From: CAZKFG01 sp964551985
GTDB taxonomy: Bacteria; Bacillota; Negativicutes; Acidaminococcales; JAISLQ01
Length of the DNA: 25,502 bases
Direction: 5' to 3'
Assembly (NCBI GenBank): GCA_964551985.1
Contig: CAZKFG010000035.1
Location: 1-25,502, forward strand
A program made the translations under genes and the position numbers. A model generated the notes under the pieces. It ran no database searches, was not told the DNA's origin, and saw nothing but the letters and a program-made list of their open reading frames with translations. Of this stretch, positions 16,385 to 24,808 are shown in pieces (within the stretch, counting starts at the first letter, position 1; each line of letters starts with the position of its first letter).

Positions 16385-18547
16385 ATGGATATGCAATTAG
16401 AAGGAACTGTTGAAAACATTGTTTTTCAGAGTGATGACAATGGTTTTTGCGTTTTTAAATTATCAAGTAAAGAGTTTGGTTATACTACTGTTGTTCTAAA
16501 TAGTTTTCCACCATTTTTAGGACAGGAAATTGCCTTGAGCGGTCAATGGACTACCCATCCACGTTTTGGTCAACAGTTTAAGGCAACAAGTTATAAAAGC
16601 TTTGGCATGCAGACATCTACTGTGGCGATAGAGCGTTTTCTAGCCTCAGGAATGATAAAAGGTGTAGGAAAGTCAATGGCAGCTAGAATAGTCGCTACTT
16701 TTGGTCTTGATACTTTGGATGTTTTAGATAACAACCCATCAAGACTTACGCAAGTTAGTGGCATAGCGGCAAAAAAAGCACAAGTTATAGCCGAAGCTTA
16801 CAGCGAGTTATCACAAATAAGAGAGCTAATGTTGTTTTTAGAGACAAAAGGGATAAGTTCTGCCTATGCACCAAAATTGCAAGCGGTATATGGTTTGGCG
16901 GCAGTTGAATTGATAGAGCAAAATCCCTATAGGTTGTGTAGCGAAGTTGATGGCATTGGCTTTAAGATTGCCGATAAAATTGCTATTGGTCTGGGTTTTG
17001 CGCTTGATGACGATAAAAGAATTGTGGCAGCACTAGAATACTGCTTGCAGCAAATTGCGCAAACAGGTCATATTTGCGTTCCGAGAGAATTTTTAACTGA
17101 GCAGACAGCGAGGTTATTGCTCTTAGATGAGCTTGTTATAAGTCAAGTTTTGCAAGCACTTTTGGATGATGATAAATTATATTGTGAATTTATAGATGGA
17201 AACTATTTAATTTATCCTAAATATTTATATTTGGCGGAAATTGGTGTTGCGCAAAAGCTATTGGAACTTAAAGATAATGCAAGAGCGCTTTTGTCTGTCG
17301 ATGTAGATAAGATTGTCAGTCAATGGGAATTGTCAGAAAATATTCGTTTGGCTAAAGTGCAAAAAGAGGCTATAGATAGTGGTATGCAGCACGGGGTTTT
17401 AGTTGTGACAGGCGGTCCTGGTACTGGTAAGACGACTATTGTTAAAGGGCTGCTTAGAGTGCTTGAAGCTGCTGGTTGTCAAATTTTACTTTGTGCTCCA
17501 ACCGGAAGGGCAGCACGTAGACTTGCGGAAACGAGTGGTAGACAGGCATTTACTGTACACAAGATGTTAGAATATTCCCCGCATGAAGGTTTGTTTGCCT
17601 TTGGGCGTAATGAAGATAATTTGCTTGATGCTGATGTGATTATTGTCGATGAGGCATCAATGCTGGATATTGTTTTGACGAACTATTTGCTCAAAGCTGT
17701 TGCTCTAGGTGCTAGGGTTATTTTTGTTGGTGACGTCGATCAGCTACCGGCGGTAGGGCCTGGTAGTGTGCTAAAAGATATTATTAAATCGGACAGGGTA
17801 CCTGTTGTCAGGCTAAATGAGATTTTTCGCCAAGAGCAACAAAGTAAGATTATTATAAATGCCCATTTAGTGAATAAGGGTAGATTGCCTGAACTGGATA
17901 GACAAGAAGAATTTGCTTTTGTAGAAACTTCTGACGACCAAGAGGTTGCAGAGAAAATAGTGCAATTATATGATGAATTTTATCAGAAAAACGGTGTACA
18001 GGTCGTGCAGGTATTATCACCAATGTATAAACTTGCCTGCGGTGTAGAAAATTTAAATAAGATGTTGCAAGACAAAATAAATCCAGCCGATTTTAGCAAA
18101 TCAGAGATTGTAACAGTTAGGCAAGTTTTGCGTGAGGGCGATAAAGTAATGCAAATGCGCAACAACTATGAAAAAGAAGTGTTTAACGGCGATATTGGTT
18201 GGGTTAGAGAAGCGCAAGGTAGAATGCTAAGAGTATTTTTCCCTGATGTTGGTGAAGGACTTACGGTAAGTTATGAGCAAGGAGAGCTAGACCAGCTCCA
18301 ACTTGCTTATGCTATAAGTGTACACAAATCTCAAGGTAGTGAGTATCCAGTAGTAATTTTAGCTTTGTCTCGTGGTCATTATGTTTTTTTGCAGAGAAAT
18401 CTTTTTTATACAGCAATTACAAGGGCAAGTGTCAAGACAATTGTCGTAGGACAGAAAAAGGCAATGCAGACGGCTGTTTTAAATGATAAGATGCGCCAGA
18501 GGTATTCTCTTTTGTCGCAAAGATTGCAAGAAGGTGTATTATGCTAA
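16385..18547 (+). CDS. recD2: RecD2-type ATP-dependent DNA helicase
   Basis: 5'-3' superfamily 1B helicase acting in DNA repair and replication-fork maintenance, not part of a RecBCD complex. The protein is 720 aa. The N-terminal OB-like domain (LEGTVENIVFQSDDNGFCVFKL) is typical of RecD2, followed by helix-hairpin-helix repeats (SGMIKGVGKSMAARIV). Walker A GGPGTGKT ends in Lys349-Thr350, Walker B is VDEAS (Asp422-Glu423), and the C-terminal helicase motif ISVHKSQGSEYP with FYTAITRA is present. AGGAG lies five bases before the ATG at 16385; ATG 16391 is an alternative. Its 3' end overlaps comF by seven bases. Confidence 0.93.
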   Translation: MDMQLEGTVENIVFQSDDNGFCVFKLSSKEFGYTTVVLNSFPPFLGQEIALSGQWTTHPRFGQQFKATSYKSFGMQTSTVAIERFLASGMIKGVGKSMAARIVATFGLDTLDVLDNNPSRLTQVSGIAAKKAQVIAEAYSELSQIRELMLFLETKGISSAYAPKLQAVYGLAAVELIEQNPYRLCSEVDGIGFKIADKIAIGLGFALDDDKRIVAALEYCLQQIAQTGHICVPREFLTEQTARLLLLDELVISQVLQALLDDDKLYCEFIDGNYLIYPKYLYLAEIGVAQKLLELKDNARALLSVDVDKIVSQWELSENIRLAKVQKEAIDSGMQHGVLVVTGGPGTGKTTIVKGLLRVLEAAGCQILLCAPTGRAARRLAETSGRQAFTVHKMLEYSPHEGLFAFGRNEDNLLDADVIIVDEASMLDIVLTNYLLKAVALGARVIFVGDVDQLPAVGPGSVLKDIIKSDRVPVVRLNEIFRQEQQSKIIINAHLVNKGRLPELDRQEEFAFVETSDDQEVAEKIVQLYDEFYQKNGVQVVQVLSPMYKLACGVENLNKMLQDKINPADFSKSEIVTVRQVLREGDKVMQMRNNYEKEVFNGDIGWVREAQGRMLRVFFPDVGEGLTVSYEQGELDQLQLAYAISVHKSQGSEYPVVILALSRGHYVFLQRNLFYTAITRASVKTIVVGQKKAMQTAVLNDKMRQRYSLLSQRLQEGVLC

Positions 18548-19215
18548 TGAAATTATTGCAGGCGGTCTTTGATTTTTTCTCACCGCCATCTTGTAGTGTT
18601 TGCGGTTTGGATATGGAAGATAAAGCAGGTTTTTGTACTTCTTGCCGTGATAAAGCATTAGCATTTAAAAAGATTTGTGGTAAAGATATTGATTTGTCTA
18701 TGTTTGATATGGTTTTTGTTTTGGCACATTATCGTGGCGGTTTTCAGCATTTGTTACACAAGGTTAAATTTTTGCATAGTAAAAAAGCACTTTTATTATT
18801 AGAACAAGAATTTATTTTAATGTGGGATAGAGTAGAAGCAGATTTTTTTTCATCTTTAGCAAGCAAAAATATTTGCATCGTACCTGTTCCAACAGACGAA
18901 GATAGGAAAAAGCAAAGAGGCTTTGATGTTCTGGAAAAAGTGTTTTATACTTGGGCTAAAAATCAAGGTTTTTCTTGGCAAAATTGCTTGAAAAGAGTAA
19001 AAAAAACCCGCCCACAGTATGAATTGTCTGGGGCGCAGCGAAAAAAAAATTTAGCTGGTGCAATTAAAGCAGATTATATTCCAGATGAGAAAATAATTTT
19101 GCTTGTTGACGATGTTTTGACAACTGGTGCTACAGCGCAAGAATGTGCAAGAGCATTGAAATCAGGTGGTAAAAGACAGTGTATTGTTGGATTTTTTTTG
19201 TCCAGTGACATGTAA
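18541..19215 (+). CDS. comF: ComF family phosphoribosyltransferase-like protein (competence/DNA uptake associated)
   Basis: A 224-aa ComFC-like protein. An N-terminal zinc ribbon with two CxxC pairs (CSVCG near residue 20, CTSC near residue 33) is followed by a phosphoribosyltransferase-like domain whose PRPP-binding signature ILLVDDVLTTGAT is intact. In naturally competent bacteria this family is needed for internalising single-stranded DNA. The ATG at 18541 lies within the recD2 end, preceded by AAGAAGG. Coupling with recD2, and the position just before the flagellar genes, echo the Bacillus comF-flgM neighbourhood. No comFA helicase gene is adjacent. Confidence 0.88.
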   Translation: MLMKLLQAVFDFFSPPSCSVCGLDMEDKAGFCTSCRDKALAFKKICGKDIDLSMFDMVFVLAHYRGGFQHLLHKVKFLHSKKALLLLEQEFILMWDRVEADFFSSLASKNICIVPVPTDEDRKKQRGFDVLEKVFYTWAKNQGFSWQNCLKRVKKTRPQYELSGAQRKKNLAGAIKADYIPDEKIILLVDDVLTTGATAQECARALKSGGKRQCIVGFFLSSDM

Positions 19216-19216
19216 A

Positions 19217-19249
19217 AAAATCGACCAAAGCAGTTGTTTGGTCGATTTT
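19217..19249. terminator. Bidirectional intrinsic terminator between comF and the HD-GYP gene
   Basis: A perfect 13-bp stem: AAAATCGACCAAA (19217-19229) with TTTGGTCGATTTT (19237-19249), and a 7-base loop. The minus strand has a run of seven Ts, giving a strong signal for the HD-GYP gene. On the plus strand the T run is four, followed by GTC, so it is weaker for comF. Confidence 0.8.
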
Positions 19250-19250
19250 G

Positions 19251-19850
19251 TCAATTCTTCAAAGCTTTTATAAAGGCTTTTACAACTTCTGGATCAAACA
19301 TTGTGCCAGAGTGCTTAATAAGTTCATCAACGCTCGTATTAGTATTTTTTTGCCAGACACGTGTGGATGGATTTATGTGTTGGTCGTAATAGTCGGCAAC
19401 AGCTATAATTCTTGCACCAAGAGGAATATTAACCCCCTTTAAGCGCTTGGGAAAACCTGTTCCGTCCCATCTTTCATGATGATAGCGAATATAAGGGATT
19501 ATATTTTGAAATTCTAAAATGTTCTCTAACATACAAGAGCCGGCATTGCAGTGGTTTTTATATGTGCTAACCTCTCTAGTAGACAAATAAGGATACTTAT
19601 CTATTATAGAGTTTGGAATAGCAACCTTCCCAATGTCGTGCAAAAGTGCTGCAATTTTTATACGATTTATTTCTACTGATGATAGTTTCATTTTGGCAGC
19701 CGTGCTTACTGCGTAGTTTGCTACCTGCTGGCTATGGACATACATTGCTTGATTTTTTTCTTTTAAAAGATCTAAATATATATATGCTTTGGCACTTTCT
19801 GTGCCAGAAATATCAAGAGCTAGTACTTGTTCAGTGAGCAATTTTACCAC
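19251..19850 (-). CDS. Stand-alone HD-GYP domain protein, probable cyclic di-GMP phosphodiesterase
   Basis: A 199-aa protein consisting almost only of an HD-GYP domain. Metal-ligand candidates are all visible: His39, His71-Asp72 in LLHDIGKVAIP, His100, His124-His125 in HHERWDGTGFP, and Asp153 in VADYYD. The GYP triplet is GFP (132-134), a conservative change. The usual DALTSDRPYR loop after Asp153 is replaced by YDQHINPSTRVW, so substrate contacts may differ. There is no receiver, PAS or membrane domain, and the N-terminus has only about 20 extra residues. The GTG start at 19850 follows AAGGAAG. Its position beside flagellar genes suggests a role in the motile/sessile switch, but that is inferred; an HD phosphohydrolase of other specificity is possible. 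Confidence 0.85.
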   Translation of the reverse strand: MVKLLTEQVLALDISGTESAKAYIYLDLLKEKNQAMYVHSQQVANYAVSTAAKMKLSSVEINRIKIAALLHDIGKVAIPNSIIDKYPYLSTREVSTYKNHCNAGSCMLENILEFQNIIPYIRYHHERWDGTGFPKRLKGVNIPLGARIIAVADYYDQHINPSTRVWQKNTNTSVDELIKHSGTMFDPEVVKAFIKALKN

Positions 19851-20187
19851 AAAAAATCTTCCTTCCGTTATTAAAGATAAAACAAAATAAGCTTAAAGTA
19901 GTATAAATATAGTTGTGCTAAAGATTGTTTTTGGAGTAACTAATCTTAAACATATATATATTATATGACAAAAAAAGTAAAACAACTATCTTGACAAAAA
20001 AAAAAAAACAGTTTTTGGCAAAAAAAAAATCAAACAACCACTCTGCCATGACTTTGACAATAATTTAAATTTGTAAAAAAATTTTAGACAATTTTAAATA
20101 AAAATTTAATAAAATGAAAAAATCTACGATAATATTAACGAATAGAGAATTTTTATATGTATTTATATTTAGTAAGAGGTGGGTATT
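19851..20187. other. AT-rich intergenic region between HD-GYP gene and flgM
   Basis: This divergent 337-base gap contains no convincing gene. It holds long A runs (12 As near 19996-20007 and about 10 near 20029-20038), a TTGACA at 19991 and another at 20054 without a well-spaced -10, and the sigma-28-like promoter at 20106-20132. On the minus strand a TATAAT (19965-19960) could serve the HD-GYP gene, but its -35 is weak. The A tracts may give intrinsic DNA curvature. Confidence 0.5.
20106..20132 (+). promoter_or_regulatory. Candidate sigma-28 (FliA/SigD-type) promoter of the flgM operon
   Basis: TTAA (20106-20109), 15 bases, then TACGATAA (20125-20132). The sigma-28 consensus is TAAA-N15-GCCGATAA; the CGATAA core is exact. 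The same TTAA-N15-nnCGATAw arrangement occurs before flagellin at 25180-25206, which supports both. A sigma-28-driven flgM is the expected feedback circuit. Confidence 0.5.
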
Positions 20188-20481
20188 ATGTTTATTAAAT
20201 CTACTGATGTTTTTGGTAGTTTAAAAGTTTATAAAGAACAAAATATTCAGGCTAAAAGGCTGGATGTTGTAAAGAGTAAAAACGGCAATTTGCGTCCAGA
20301 CGAAGTTATTTTGTCTAATCGTAGTCAAGAGCTTAGCTCTATTGTAAAACAAATTCGTGAACAAAGCGATGTTCGAGAAGATGTTGTTGCCCAAATGAAA
20401 GAAAAAATTGATTCTGGTAATTATTACGTTAGTTCTTATGATATAGCAGGACGCGTAATAGATACTCTAAAGGGTAGTTAA
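20188..20481 (+). CDS. flgM: Anti-sigma-28 factor FlgM
   Basis: Binds the flagellar sigma factor and blocks late gene expression until it is exported through the finished hook-basal body. The protein is 97 aa, the usual small size. The C-terminal half carries the family pattern, REDVVAQMKEKIDSGNYYV followed by a helix with IAGRVIDTL, which contacts sigma. The N-terminal half is polar and likely disordered, as required for export. The ATG at 20188 is used; the preceding AAGAGGTGGG is the ribosome-binding site, so the in-frame GTG at 20179 is rejected. First gene of the flgM-flgN-flgK-flgL block. Confidence 0.85.
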   Translation: MFIKSTDVFGSLKVYKEQNIQAKRLDVVKSKNGNLRPDEVILSNRSQELSSIVKQIREQSDVREDVVAQMKEKIDSGNYYVSSYDIAGRVIDTLKGS

Positions 20482-20483
20482 TT

Positions 20484-20996
20484 ATGTCTGATAAAAATAC
20501 TTGGACAGAGCTTATAGAGGTAATAACTCAAATATCTGATTGTTATTCATCTATGATTGATTTGGCTGAAGAAAAAAAACATTCCTTAATAAAGGTAAAC
20601 ATCCAAAACGTAAATAAGATTATTATAAAAGAAGAAAAAATACTAAAGAAAATAAATGTTTTAGAAACTAGGCGTATAGAACTTGTAGAGAGCATTGCCA
20701 ACAAAGAAAATTGGCAAGAACCTAAGATAAAACTGCTCGATATTGTACAAAAAGCACCGCTGGAATTTGCAGATAAGATGAAGCAGGTAGGACAAGATAT
20801 GGCAGATATTATTATGCAGATGACAGCGCTTAACAATGTAAATAACAATCTTTTAAAGCAAGCACTGCAAATTGTAGAGTACAATATAAACTTTTTATCA
20901 CAAGCCAAAGCTACGCCTTTTTATGATGCCGGCGGTAGCCAAGGCGGCAATACTAAAGACAATGCGGGACTTACAGTTTTTGATCGCAAAGCGTAA
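20484..20996 (+). CDS. flgN: FlgN-type flagellar export chaperone
   Basis: Chaperone for the hook-associated proteins FlgK and FlgL. The protein is 170 aa, mostly predicted helix with heptad-like character (WTELIEVITQISDCYSSMI, EEKILKKINVLETRRIELV), as in the FlgN antiparallel helical fold. The tail (about 150-170, GGSQGGNTKDN) is glycine- and polar-rich and probably disordered. It starts two bases after the flgM stop and precedes flgK, its expected client. Sequence identity in this family is low, so position carries much of the call. Confidence 0.85.
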   Translation: MSDKNTWTELIEVITQISDCYSSMIDLAEEKKHSLIKVNIQNVNKIIIKEEKILKKINVLETRRIELVESIANKENWQEPKIKLLDIVQKAPLEFADKMKQVGQDMADIIMQMTALNNVNNNLLKQALQIVEYNINFLSQAKATPFYDAGGSQGGNTKDNAGLTVFDRKA

Positions 20997-21019
20997 ATAT
21001 AAAACAAAGGAGAAACTAC

Positions 21020-23338
21020 ATGTTATCGTCTTTTACAGGTCTTAATACTTCAAAATTAGGAGTTATGACAAGCCAAAAGTATTTGTATACTACTGGTCAT
21101 AACATAGCAAATTCAGATACAAAAGGTTTTTCAAGGCAAAGAGTTACTGCAACTACTATGCCTTCAATTAGTCTTTATGGCAACGCCGGAAAATATTATT
21201 TAGGTACCGGTGTTGACGTTGCCGCTGTAACTAGAGTAAGAGATTTTTTAGTTGACCGCCAAGCGTGGAAACAAAGTGCGGCAAATTCTTATTATAGCAA
21301 TCTAAATTCCGTCCAATCTAAGATGGAGACAATTTTTAAAGAACCATCAGAAACAAACTTTCAAACAAGTTTAGACAAATTTTGGACAAGTGTGCAAAAC
21401 GTGGCTTCCAATCCTGGCGATGTTGGCACTCGTACAACAATGCGTCAATCGGCAGTTGACCTTGTTGATATGATAAAATCTTGCACTAAAGAATTGGGCA
21501 GTCAAGTGGAAGATGTTAATTTTAACATCGCCAAAACTGTCGATAGAGTCAACCAAATAACAGAACAAATATTAGCTTTAAACAAGCAAATAGTGTCAAT
21601 GGAAGCAACAGGCGGTATGGCAAACGATTTGCGCGATTCTAGAGATTTGCTTGTTGATGAATTGGCAGGTTTTGCTAGAGTAAGTGTAACAGAAGATAAA
21701 ACAGGTGCTTATACTGTCAACTTTGACGGTCAGGTCATAGTCGACGGACTAAACAGAACACGCCTTGAAGTATATGAAGATAAAAATACACAGCTTAGCA
21801 AACGCTATGGCTATCAAACACTAGATGTAAGAGTTGCGACAGTCCCACCTATAGCAATGCGTTTTACTGACGGATCTTTACACGGCTTGATAACAGCACG
21901 TGATAGTTCTGAACAAGGTGTATTATCCAAACTAGATATGCTAAACGATATATCCAAAGCGCTCCTTTGTGATTTTAACCAAATACATAAAGAAGGATTA
22001 GGACTAGATAACTCAACAGGTCTTAATTTTTTCGGCTCAAGTAATGTGCAGTATGCAAAAACATTGACAACAATAACAAACAATCCTATAACAGGTGATC
22101 CGCTAAGGCAAGACGGTGGTTTTAATCCGGAAGCTTATGGCGCTAACGGCTCAGAACGTAACTGGATACATTACCTTAAAGTCAACGAAGTATTTTTTGA
22201 CCCGATAAATGGTCTAGATAAAATTGCTGCAAAGACTTTGGCTGGTAATCTTGAGGTTGTTTTGTCAACACAAAACAGAGTAAACACTGTAGGTCCAACA
22301 CCTCCTCTAGTACCACCAGTACCACCAAGACCACCTGCGGCAAAAATTGAATTTGTCGGACAATCGACAATGGTCTTTAAAGGACCAACACAACAAAACA
22401 TTCAAATAAGAGTAGATACTGTTGTAGATGGCATAGTGACCGAAGCTAGCTATACTCTCGATGGTGGTGCAAATTGGTTACAAGCAGATTGCACAGACGA
22501 TACAGGTAGATCTGTATTGACTCTAAAGAGTACTATGCCATTTGAATATAACATCCAAGTAGCTATAGATCCTGGAACAACAAGTAACTCATTGGCTGTT
22601 AACGACACCTATGATATGGTAATAAATCCAAAGACGGGTGGCTCGGCGAGCCTGCAAAACACACAATATACCATTTTTAAAAGTGTAAATCAGTACTCTT
22701 TTACTCTGAAAAATACAGGTGTGAATAATGGTAAAGTAACAGGTTTGGAGCTGTCTTTTGATGGCGGAGTAACACCTTGGCCTGCTACTGACTATACAGT
22801 AACTCCGGTTGTTCCAGCACCAGCTGGTGCAAATTTATTTACAATAAAAGGAAAATTGCCTGACGGCAAAGATTTTGCTTTTCAAATAGAAGTAAAAGAT
22901 GATGCGGGCAACACTGTGGGCGATTTGTATCAATTTAAAATGCCACCGGGCGATGCTGCCAGTGATAACGCAGTTAGACTATCCCAATTTTTAAAATATG
23001 GCGTTGACGACACTTCTGTAACAAAAGACTCTATTTATATGGGTGATGTAAAATATAAAGGAGCGCTGGGCGGTAACTCTATTGACGAAGCATACGCCGA
23101 AGGGCTTGGTAACCTTGGTGTGCAAACGCAAACAAGCTATAGTATGTGGATAAACCAAACGGCAATGCTTGACCAGATACTTACACTTCGTGCAGACATT
23201 TGTGATGTTAGTCTAGATGAAGAGATAACCAATATGATTATGTACCAAAAAAGCTATACCTCTAACGCACGTATGCTGACAACACTTGACGAAGCGTTGG
23301 ATAAACTTATAAATGGCACAGGACGTGTTGGGTTATAA
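21020..23338 (+). CDS. flgK: Flagellar hook-associated protein 1 (FlgK), with a large central insertion
   Basis: Junction protein between hook and filament. The N-terminus has the rod/hook signature GHNIANSDTKGFSRQRV, and the C-terminus the paired helix NMIMYQKSYTSNARMLTTLD. At 772 aa it exceeds the ~500-550 aa of E. coli and Bacillus FlgK. The extra ~220 residues lie at about 426-644: a proline-rich linker (TPPLVPPVPPRPPAA, 427-441), then two beta-rich, Ig-like segments each with an S-(Y/F)-x-(L/F)DGG pattern (YTLDGGANW and LSFDGGVTPW). The insertion corresponds to the surface-exposed domain, which is variable in this family. AAAGGAG precedes the ATG. FlgN just upstream is its chaperone. Confidence 0.93.
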   Translation: MLSSFTGLNTSKLGVMTSQKYLYTTGHNIANSDTKGFSRQRVTATTMPSISLYGNAGKYYLGTGVDVAAVTRVRDFLVDRQAWKQSAANSYYSNLNSVQSKMETIFKEPSETNFQTSLDKFWTSVQNVASNPGDVGTRTTMRQSAVDLVDMIKSCTKELGSQVEDVNFNIAKTVDRVNQITEQILALNKQIVSMEATGGMANDLRDSRDLLVDELAGFARVSVTEDKTGAYTVNFDGQVIVDGLNRTRLEVYEDKNTQLSKRYGYQTLDVRVATVPPIAMRFTDGSLHGLITARDSSEQGVLSKLDMLNDISKALLCDFNQIHKEGLGLDNSTGLNFFGSSNVQYAKTLTTITNNPITGDPLRQDGGFNPEAYGANGSERNWIHYLKVNEVFFDPINGLDKIAAKTLAGNLEVVLSTQNRVNTVGPTPPLVPPVPPRPPAAKIEFVGQSTMVFKGPTQQNIQIRVDTVVDGIVTEASYTLDGGANWLQADCTDDTGRSVLTLKSTMPFEYNIQVAIDPGTTSNSLAVNDTYDMVINPKTGGSASLQNTQYTIFKSVNQYSFTLKNTGVNNGKVTGLELSFDGGVTPWPATDYTVTPVVPAPAGANLFTIKGKLPDGKDFAFQIEVKDDAGNTVGDLYQFKMPPGDAASDNAVRLSQFLKYGVDDTSVTKDSIYMGDVKYKGALGGNSIDEAYAEGLGNLGVQTQTSYSMWINQTAMLDQILTLRADICDVSLDEEITNMIMYQKSYTSNARMLTTLDEALDKLINGTGRVGL

Positions 23339-23362
23339 TAGATAAAGAAAGGTGATTAGTAG

Positions 23363-24274
23363 ATGCAAAGAGTAAGCACAAACAATATGAGTATGCAGTA
23401 CCTAAGAGATTTAAACAGAGCACTTGTCAAACAAAACAAATTACAAGAACAACTATCGACAGGCAGCACTATAAACAGAGCATCAGATGACCCTATAAGA
23501 GTATTACGTAGTTTGAGGTTTTCCAGTGCCTTGTCACAAAACGACAAATATGTTAGTAACTATGGCGACGCGGAAACTTGGATGAAAAATACCGACCAAG
23601 CTCTACAAACAATGAGTTCGGTTAATATAAAAATAAAAGAACTTGTTGTACAAGCAGCTAATACCGGAACAAACACGCAAGACGAGCTAAGAACTATGGG
23701 TTTGGAGATAGATAGGCTTGTTGATACACTCGTTGATGCCGCAAACTCTAAAGTAGGCGATAGATACCTATTTGGCGGTCAAGATGACAAAAATCAACCA
23801 TTTATTAGAAACCCTGATGGAACAGTAAGTTTCTCTGGCGACAACAACTACATTTCTATGAGACTGCAAGCAGGTGGTGTCAGCCCAATGCAAGATTCTA
23901 TCAACATAACATGCGCTGAAGCCTTTGGAGCAGACCTAGAGATGTTTAACAACATTAACGAAATTGCCCAAAAACTAAAAGACGGCTCAGCCACAGGAAC
24001 ATGGTTATCTTATGTAGGACTTGCAAATGTTGATGCTGGACAAACACAACTGTTAAAAGCTAATACAGCACTAGGTTCTAGAATGAACTCTTATGAAATG
24101 CTTGGCAATATGCTTTTAGACAGAAACACTAATATAGAAACAGATATAAGCAATAACCAAGATACAGATTATGCAAAAGCACTTAGTGAATACAAAATAT
24201 GGCAAAATGCTTATGATGCATCTTTAAAAGTAGGTGCTAAAGTATTGCCTATGTCATTGGCTAACTTCGTATAA
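23363..24274 (+). CDS. flgL: Flagellar hook-associated protein 3 (FlgL)
   Basis: Second hook-filament junction protein, structurally related to flagellin. The protein is 303 aa. The N-terminal coiled coil contains the shared flagellin-like pattern LSTGSTINRASDDP; the typical GDRYLFGGQDD follows in the middle, and the C-terminal helix ends YDASLKVGAKVLPMSLANF. The ribosome-binding site AAAGGTGA precedes the ATG. It follows flgK by 24 bases. A hairpin terminator after the stop separates it from fliW. No yviE-like gene lies between flgL and fliW, unlike in Bacillus subtilis. Confidence 0.93.
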   Translation: MQRVSTNNMSMQYLRDLNRALVKQNKLQEQLSTGSTINRASDDPIRVLRSLRFSSALSQNDKYVSNYGDAETWMKNTDQALQTMSSVNIKIKELVVQAANTGTNTQDELRTMGLEIDRLVDTLVDAANSKVGDRYLFGGQDDKNQPFIRNPDGTVSFSGDNNYISMRLQAGGVSPMQDSINITCAEAFGADLEMFNNINEIAQKLKDGSATGTWLSYVGLANVDAGQTQLLKANTALGSRMNSYEMLGNMLLDRNTNIETDISNNQDTDYAKALSEYKIWQNAYDASLKVGAKVLPMSLANFV

Positions 24275-24285
24275 AATGCTATAAT
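24257..24285 (+). promoter_or_regulatory. Candidate sigma-A promoter of fliW-csrA
   Basis: TTGGCT (24257-24262, inside the flgL end), 17 bases, then a perfect TATAAT (24280-24285). Its start point near 24292 would fall inside the flgL terminator stem, so this transcript would escape the complete hairpin. The -35 matches at only three positions. Confidence 0.4.
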
Positions 24286-24317
24286 AAAAGCGGCTAAATA
24301 TTTAGCCGCTTTTATTA
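24282..24317 (+). terminator. Intrinsic terminator or attenuator after flgL
   Basis: A perfect 17-bp stem, TAATAAAAGCGGCTAAA (24282-24298) with its complement (24301-24317), with a two-base centre. The T run after the GC part is TTTT within the stem. It may be leaky, allowing some flgK-flgL transcription into fliW-csrA. Confidence 0.7.
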
Positions 24318-24343
24318 ATAAAAAACTGGAGGACTGACTCAAA

Positions 24344-24808
24344 ATGATTATAAATTCTACTCGTTTTGGTGAATTAGAAGTAGACGAAAAACAAATATTC
24401 ACATTCGAAGGAGGCATACCAGGATTTTTTGAAGAATACGAATTTGCTTTTATTCCTCAAGATAATAACACTGGAGACAAACCAACTTTTGCTTATCTGC
24501 AATCATTAAAAACTCCAGAACTCACCTTTTTGCTAGCCGATCCATTTGCCTTTTTCCCACATTACGAATTTACTATCGGCGATGAACTAGAACAAGAACT
24601 AGGAACAAGTGCGAATAACTTACCAATGGTTTGGGTTACAACGACAATTTTAGATACAATAGAAAATGCAACAGTAAATTTACTTGGTCCACTGCTATTT
24701 AATACCCAAAACCAAAAAGCTACTCAGCTTATTTTAGATATCAATATATACTCAACAAAACATCGCATCTTTGAAAATACCGAGCAAACCTCAAAGGAGG
24801 GCAATTAA
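24344..24808 (+). CDS. fliW: Flagellar assembly factor FliW
   Basis: Binds flagellin and CsrA: free flagellin titrates FliW, which otherwise antagonises CsrA and so permits flagellin translation. The protein is 154 aa, with the family start STRFGELEVDEKQIFTFEGG, then IPGF and FLLADPFAFFPHYEF. A GGAGGA ribosome-binding site precedes the ATG by about nine bases. Its stop codon directly abuts the csrA start (TAA-ATG with no gap), so the two are translationally coupled. The csrA ribosome-binding site AAAGGAGGG lies within the fliW end. Confidence 0.95.
   Translation: MIINSTRFGELEVDEKQIFTFEGGIPGFFEEYEFAFIPQDNNTGDKPTFAYLQSLKTPELTFLLADPFAFFPHYEFTIGDELEQELGTSANNLPMVWVTTTILDTIENATVNLLGPLLFNTQNQKATQLILDINIYSTKHRIFENTEQTSKEGN

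Noticed and set aside
19990..20040. Long A runs as a repeat element or phase-variable tract
   Set aside because: They lie in a promoterless part of the intergenic gap with no repeat unit or nearby reading frame; they fit AT-rich spacer DNA.
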